Below are positions 61,485 through 64,000 of a stretch of 64,000 nt of DNA, piece after piece. The notes below the pieces were generated by a model. That model searched no databases, had not been told where the DNA came from, and saw nothing but the letters and a program-made list of their open reading frames with translations. The stretch is taken from NCBI RefSeq assembly GCF_001866075.3, contig NZ_CP063356.1, forward strand, positions 4,082,164-4,146,163, read 5' to 3'. The translations under genes and the position numbers were made by a program. This DNA is from Anaerobacillus isosaccharinicus (GTDB lineage Bacteria; Bacillota; Bacilli; Bacillales; Anaerobacillaceae). Within the stretch, counting starts at the first letter, position 1. The number at the start of each line of letters is the position of its first letter.

Positions 61485-63077
61485 TTATTCTAAAATAATT
61501 TGTGAAGATGCGCCTGAAAGAGCGTTTTTGTCATCATTTCCAACACTAGATACACTCATGACAAATACTCGATAAGCTACATCATTTTCAATTAGTCTAC
61601 CATTGCTATCTTTTGCATTTGAAGCTAACCTTTGTGTAATATTGGCACCTGTTTTGGCAACTGTAGTATAATTCCCAGTGGCTACAGCATTAGCTTTTGT
61701 TAAATCAAACGAGTTTGCCTGTGATTGCCTCACAACGAAAATTCGATATTCACTAACCGTTGTTTCATCAGCGACTTTCGTAAATGTTATCTGCATGTCA
61801 CGGCCATTATTCTGGTTACCAATGTCGTTAACACTTACATTCGTTACAACACTAGTCGTCATGTTATCCAATAATGTAATTGCTGAGGAAGGGCTTGATA
61901 ACGCATGAGATAAACTTCCCACTGTTAGTACAAATACTTGATACGATTTATTTATGTCAACTTTCGCACCGTTTACATCTTTTGCTGTCGAGGCTAATGT
62001 TGTAGCGATGTTGGCACCTGCCTTATTTACAACGGTATAGTTTGATGAAGAGATTTGCAATGCCTTATTTAAATTAAAGGTAGATGCTTCTCTTGTTGGT
62101 ACAACCATCACTCGGTATTGGATGACATTCGTCTCTAGCTTCGGAACTGTAAACTCAACTTGGAGATCACGACCATCTCCAAAATCAGCGACGTCTTTTA
62201 CTAGGAGGTTTGTTACTTTTAAGTCTGTTACTCCATTCGTTAACATGATTTGTGCAGACGGTGATGATATAGCACTTCCAAACCCTTGGTTACCAACTGA
62301 CATCACAAAAACCTGATAGTTCACATCATTTTTAATCGCGTGTCCATCACTATCCTTCGCTGTAGCTACTAGAGTTCGAGTAAGGTTCGCTCCAGTTTTT
62401 GCGATAGCTGTGTAATGGTTATTATCCTTAGCATTGCTTAATTCAAATGCTTTTGCTTTCTCAGACTTAACAACAAATGCTCTGTATTCTGCTAGATTTT
62501 TTTCATCAGCAAGCTTTGAGAAATTTACCTGCAAGTCGCGACCATTACCGTAATTACTTACATCTGCAACTTTTACGTCTTGGACAGCTCCTACACTTTC
62601 TAATTCGCTACTTAATGTGATATCCTTCTTAGCCTTTGATAGTACATTTCCTTTTGTTTTTGATTTTTCTTTAACAGATAAAACAAACACTGTATAAGAG
62701 ATATCATTTTTAATCAATGATCCATCCGTATCTTTGGAGTTCGATTCCAAAGTAGTTTTAATGTTCTTTCCTTTCGGTGCAACCATGTAATTGGCATTTT
62801 TGTTGGCAGTTTCTAAATCAAACTCCCCTTCTTTTGAAGATTTCACGACAAAAATTCGATAGTGATCAAATTTAGATTTGTCCCTTGCTACATTGAAATG
62901 AACCTCTAAGTCCCTTCCATCTCCGTTGTCGCCTACGTCCTTCACATTAATGTTATTAATCGTATCTGTCCTGCCTTTTCCCTTATCATCATTCTTAGCA
63001 AATGAGTGTACTGGCGGGAAGATAAACAAAAACACCAAACATAATAAAAATAACTTTTTCCAATATTTAATAGACAT
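61485..63077 (-). CDS. Secreted protein with four tandem beta-type repeats
   Basis: The 530-aa product has a signal peptide (KKLFLLCLVFLFIFPPVHSFA) and then four repeats of about 115-120 residues. Each opens with a VxDVxxxGxGRDLxVxF motif (VKDVGDNGDGRDLEVHF, VADVSNYGNGRDLQVNF, VKDVADFGDGRDLQVEF, VNDIGNQNNGRDMQITF), then a Y-R-x-x-V-V segment, a T-L-x-S/A-x-x-K-D-x-x-G stretch and YxVFVxSV. The pattern is like fibronectin-III or other adhesin beta-domains. No anchoring motif (LPXTG, SLH) or catalytic site is seen. Repeats differ enough not to be recent copies. Function unknown, perhaps surface or matrix. Confidence 0.8.
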   Translation of the reverse strand: MSIKYWKKLFLLCLVFLFIFPPVHSFAKNDDKGKGRTDTINNINVKDVGDNGDGRDLEVHFNVARDKSKFDHYRIFVVKSSKEGEFDLETANKNANYMVAPKGKNIKTTLESNSKDTDGSLIKNDISYTVFVLSVKEKSKTKGNVLSKAKKDITLSSELESVGAVQDVKVADVSNYGNGRDLQVNFSKLADEKNLAEYRAFVVKSEKAKAFELSNAKDNNHYTAIAKTGANLTRTLVATAKDSDGHAIKNDVNYQVFVMSVGNQGFGSAISSPSAQIMLTNGVTDLKVTNLLVKDVADFGDGRDLQVEFTVPKLETNVIQYRVMVVPTREASTFNLNKALQISSSNYTVVNKAGANIATTLASTAKDVNGAKVDINKSYQVFVLTVGSLSHALSSPSSAITLLDNMTTSVVTNVSVNDIGNQNNGRDMQITFTKVADETTVSEYRIFVVRQSQANSFDLTKANAVATGNYTTVAKTGANITQRLASNAKDSNGRLIENDVAYRVFVMSVSSVGNDDKNALSGASSQIILE

Positions 63078-63428
63078 ATATACTCCTCCTCAAATTAGTG
63101 AAAGGAAACAATTCACCCTTTGGATAATATGTATTCCTTTGACTAGTTAGACGACCGTAAAATGAAATCGTTACAAATTATCACCAAAATAAGAATAAAT
63201 TACCAATTAAATGGATTAGCTAAATGTTTTTTACTACCTTTCGTATTATACGGGATAAGGTACTAATCCCTATGTTAGGTATCTATCTAATTAGATTGGT
63301 ATTAGATAGATGCTCGATGTGATGGGAACCTTAATTCTTTTACATCAACAAACAAAAAAACTCAGAAGCTATGTTCTGCCTCTGAGTTTCATAAAACCGA
63401 TTCATGCTTTTATCGTTAAGTTGTTATC
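63078..63428. other. Gene-free region between serA and the repeat protein
   Basis: About 350 nt. It holds the serA terminator (63354-63389), an ATCTATCTAA...TTAGATAGAT stem near 63280-63312, and presumably the promoter of the repeat protein. No gene. Confidence 0.5.
63354..63389 (-). terminator. Terminator of serA
   Basis: AAACTCAGA pairs with TCTGAGTTT around a 14-nt loop, followed by seven T on the minus strand. Confidence 0.8.
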
Positions 63429-64000
63429 TTAAATCAATCTAATCCCAACAATTCCATTAATCTGATTGATTTGAGCTTCAATCCCTGGAATAATATCATT
63501 GTTAACTTCATTATCAATATCAATCATTGTATAAGCATATTCTCCACGGCTACGATTGATCATATCCGCAATGTTCAAGTGATAGTTAGAGATTGCAGAT
63601 GTAATTTGCCCCACCATATTAGGTACATTTTTATGGAAGACCGCAACACGAGTTTTTCCTGTATAAGGTAGAGATACATTAGGGAAATTCACAGAGTTCT
63701 TAATGTTTCCAGTCTCAAGATACTCTTTCAACTGGCGAGCAGCCATAATTGCACAGTTTTCTTCTGACTCTCCAGTAGAAGCACCTAGATGAGGGATAGG
63801 CACCACATTTTTCATTTTTAGAACATTCTCATTCGGAAAGTCTGTAATGTACTTTCCAACTTTTCCAGTTTCCAATGCAACTGCCATATCAGCTTCATTT
63901 ACTAGTCCATCACGAGAAAAGTTTAATATGTGAACGTCAGGCTTCATTAAGCTAAATGTCGCTTCATTAAACATTCCTTTCGTATCATTTGTAAGTGGAA
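63429..64000 (-). CDS. serA: D-3-phosphoglycerate dehydrogenase, 3' part (cut by window)
   Basis: The frame is open to the right edge (LPLTNDTKGMFNEATF at the cut), so the start lies outside. The visible 190 residues hold the end of the nucleotide-binding domain (HILNFSRDGLVNEADMA, the catalytic HLGAST with its His) and a C-terminal ACT domain of about 75 residues (KTRVAVFHKNVPNMVGQITS...GIVGIRLI). This is the shorter SerA type without the extra domain seen in B. subtilis SerA. It oxidises 3-phosphoglycerate for serine synthesis, and the ACT domain is likely to sense serine. Confidence 0.92.
   Translation of the reverse strand, partial: PLTNDTKGMFNEATFSLMKPDVHILNFSRDGLVNEADMAVALETGKVGKYITDFPNENVLKMKNVVPIPHLGASTGESEENCAIMAARQLKEYLETGNIKNSVNFPNVSLPYTGKTRVAVFHKNVPNMVGQITSAISNYHLNIADMINRSRGEYAYTMIDIDNEVNNDIIPGIEAQINQINGIVGIRLI

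Overview
The window looks like a chromosomal segment from a low-GC, endospore-forming Bacillaceae. AGGAGG-type ribosome binding sites are strong, TTG and GTG starts are common, intrinsic terminators are short, and the gene content is Bacillus-like (DbpA helicase, DppA D-aminopeptidase, SNF2/SWIM helicase, cold-shock protein, Ohr, SerA). An alkaliphilic or anaerobic Bacillaceae would fit, but genus cannot be fixed from this stretch alone. No rRNA, tRNA or CRISPR array was seen.

Positions 1-21.7 kb are accessory and packed with mobile DNA. At the left edge is a three-gene minus-strand operon: two subunits of a thiamine-diphosphate decarboxylase of the sulfopyruvate/phosphonopyruvate type and a threonine-synthase-like protein cut by the window edge. 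Then come small lipoproteins, a secreted matrixin-like metalloprotease, an IS110-family element, an IS6-like element with an 8-bp target duplication, and a Tn3-family transposon (38-bp ends at 10416 and 19313, with tnpR and tnpA). The Tn3 interior is hit twice by an IS4/IS1182-clan insertion sequence (1885 bp). A third copy lies just outside the transposon.

The main finding concerns that 1885-bp element. All three copies have their own 4-bp duplication, lie in the same orientation relative to the neighbouring gene, and place the target duplication exactly 6 nt upstream of a GGAGG Shine-Dalgarno core. The tip facing the host gene carries a tandem pair of hairpins and a short outward reading frame that stops just before the host ribosome binding site. 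This suggests an element that targets 5' leaders or Shine-Dalgarno sequences.

Positions 21.7-64 kb are mostly core genome: the SNF2 helicase, cold-shock protein, acyl-ACP desaturase, LytS-type sensor kinase, MFS exporter with rhodanese, glycerophosphodiesterase with MFS permease, DbpA helicase, nitrite/sulfite reductase, LLM flavin oxidoreductase and M42 aminopeptidase. IS4 and ISL3 elements interrupt it at 36.9-40.1 kb. From 58.3 down to 45.8 kb a minus-strand peptide-utilisation block runs: D-cysteine desulfhydrase family enzyme, M28-like aminopeptidase, peptide-binding lipoprotein, two permeases, two ATPases, a two-component system and DppA. The right end holds a 14-TM MFS exporter followed by five tandem 52-bp terminator-like repeats, Ohr, a four-repeat secreted protein and the 3' part of serA.
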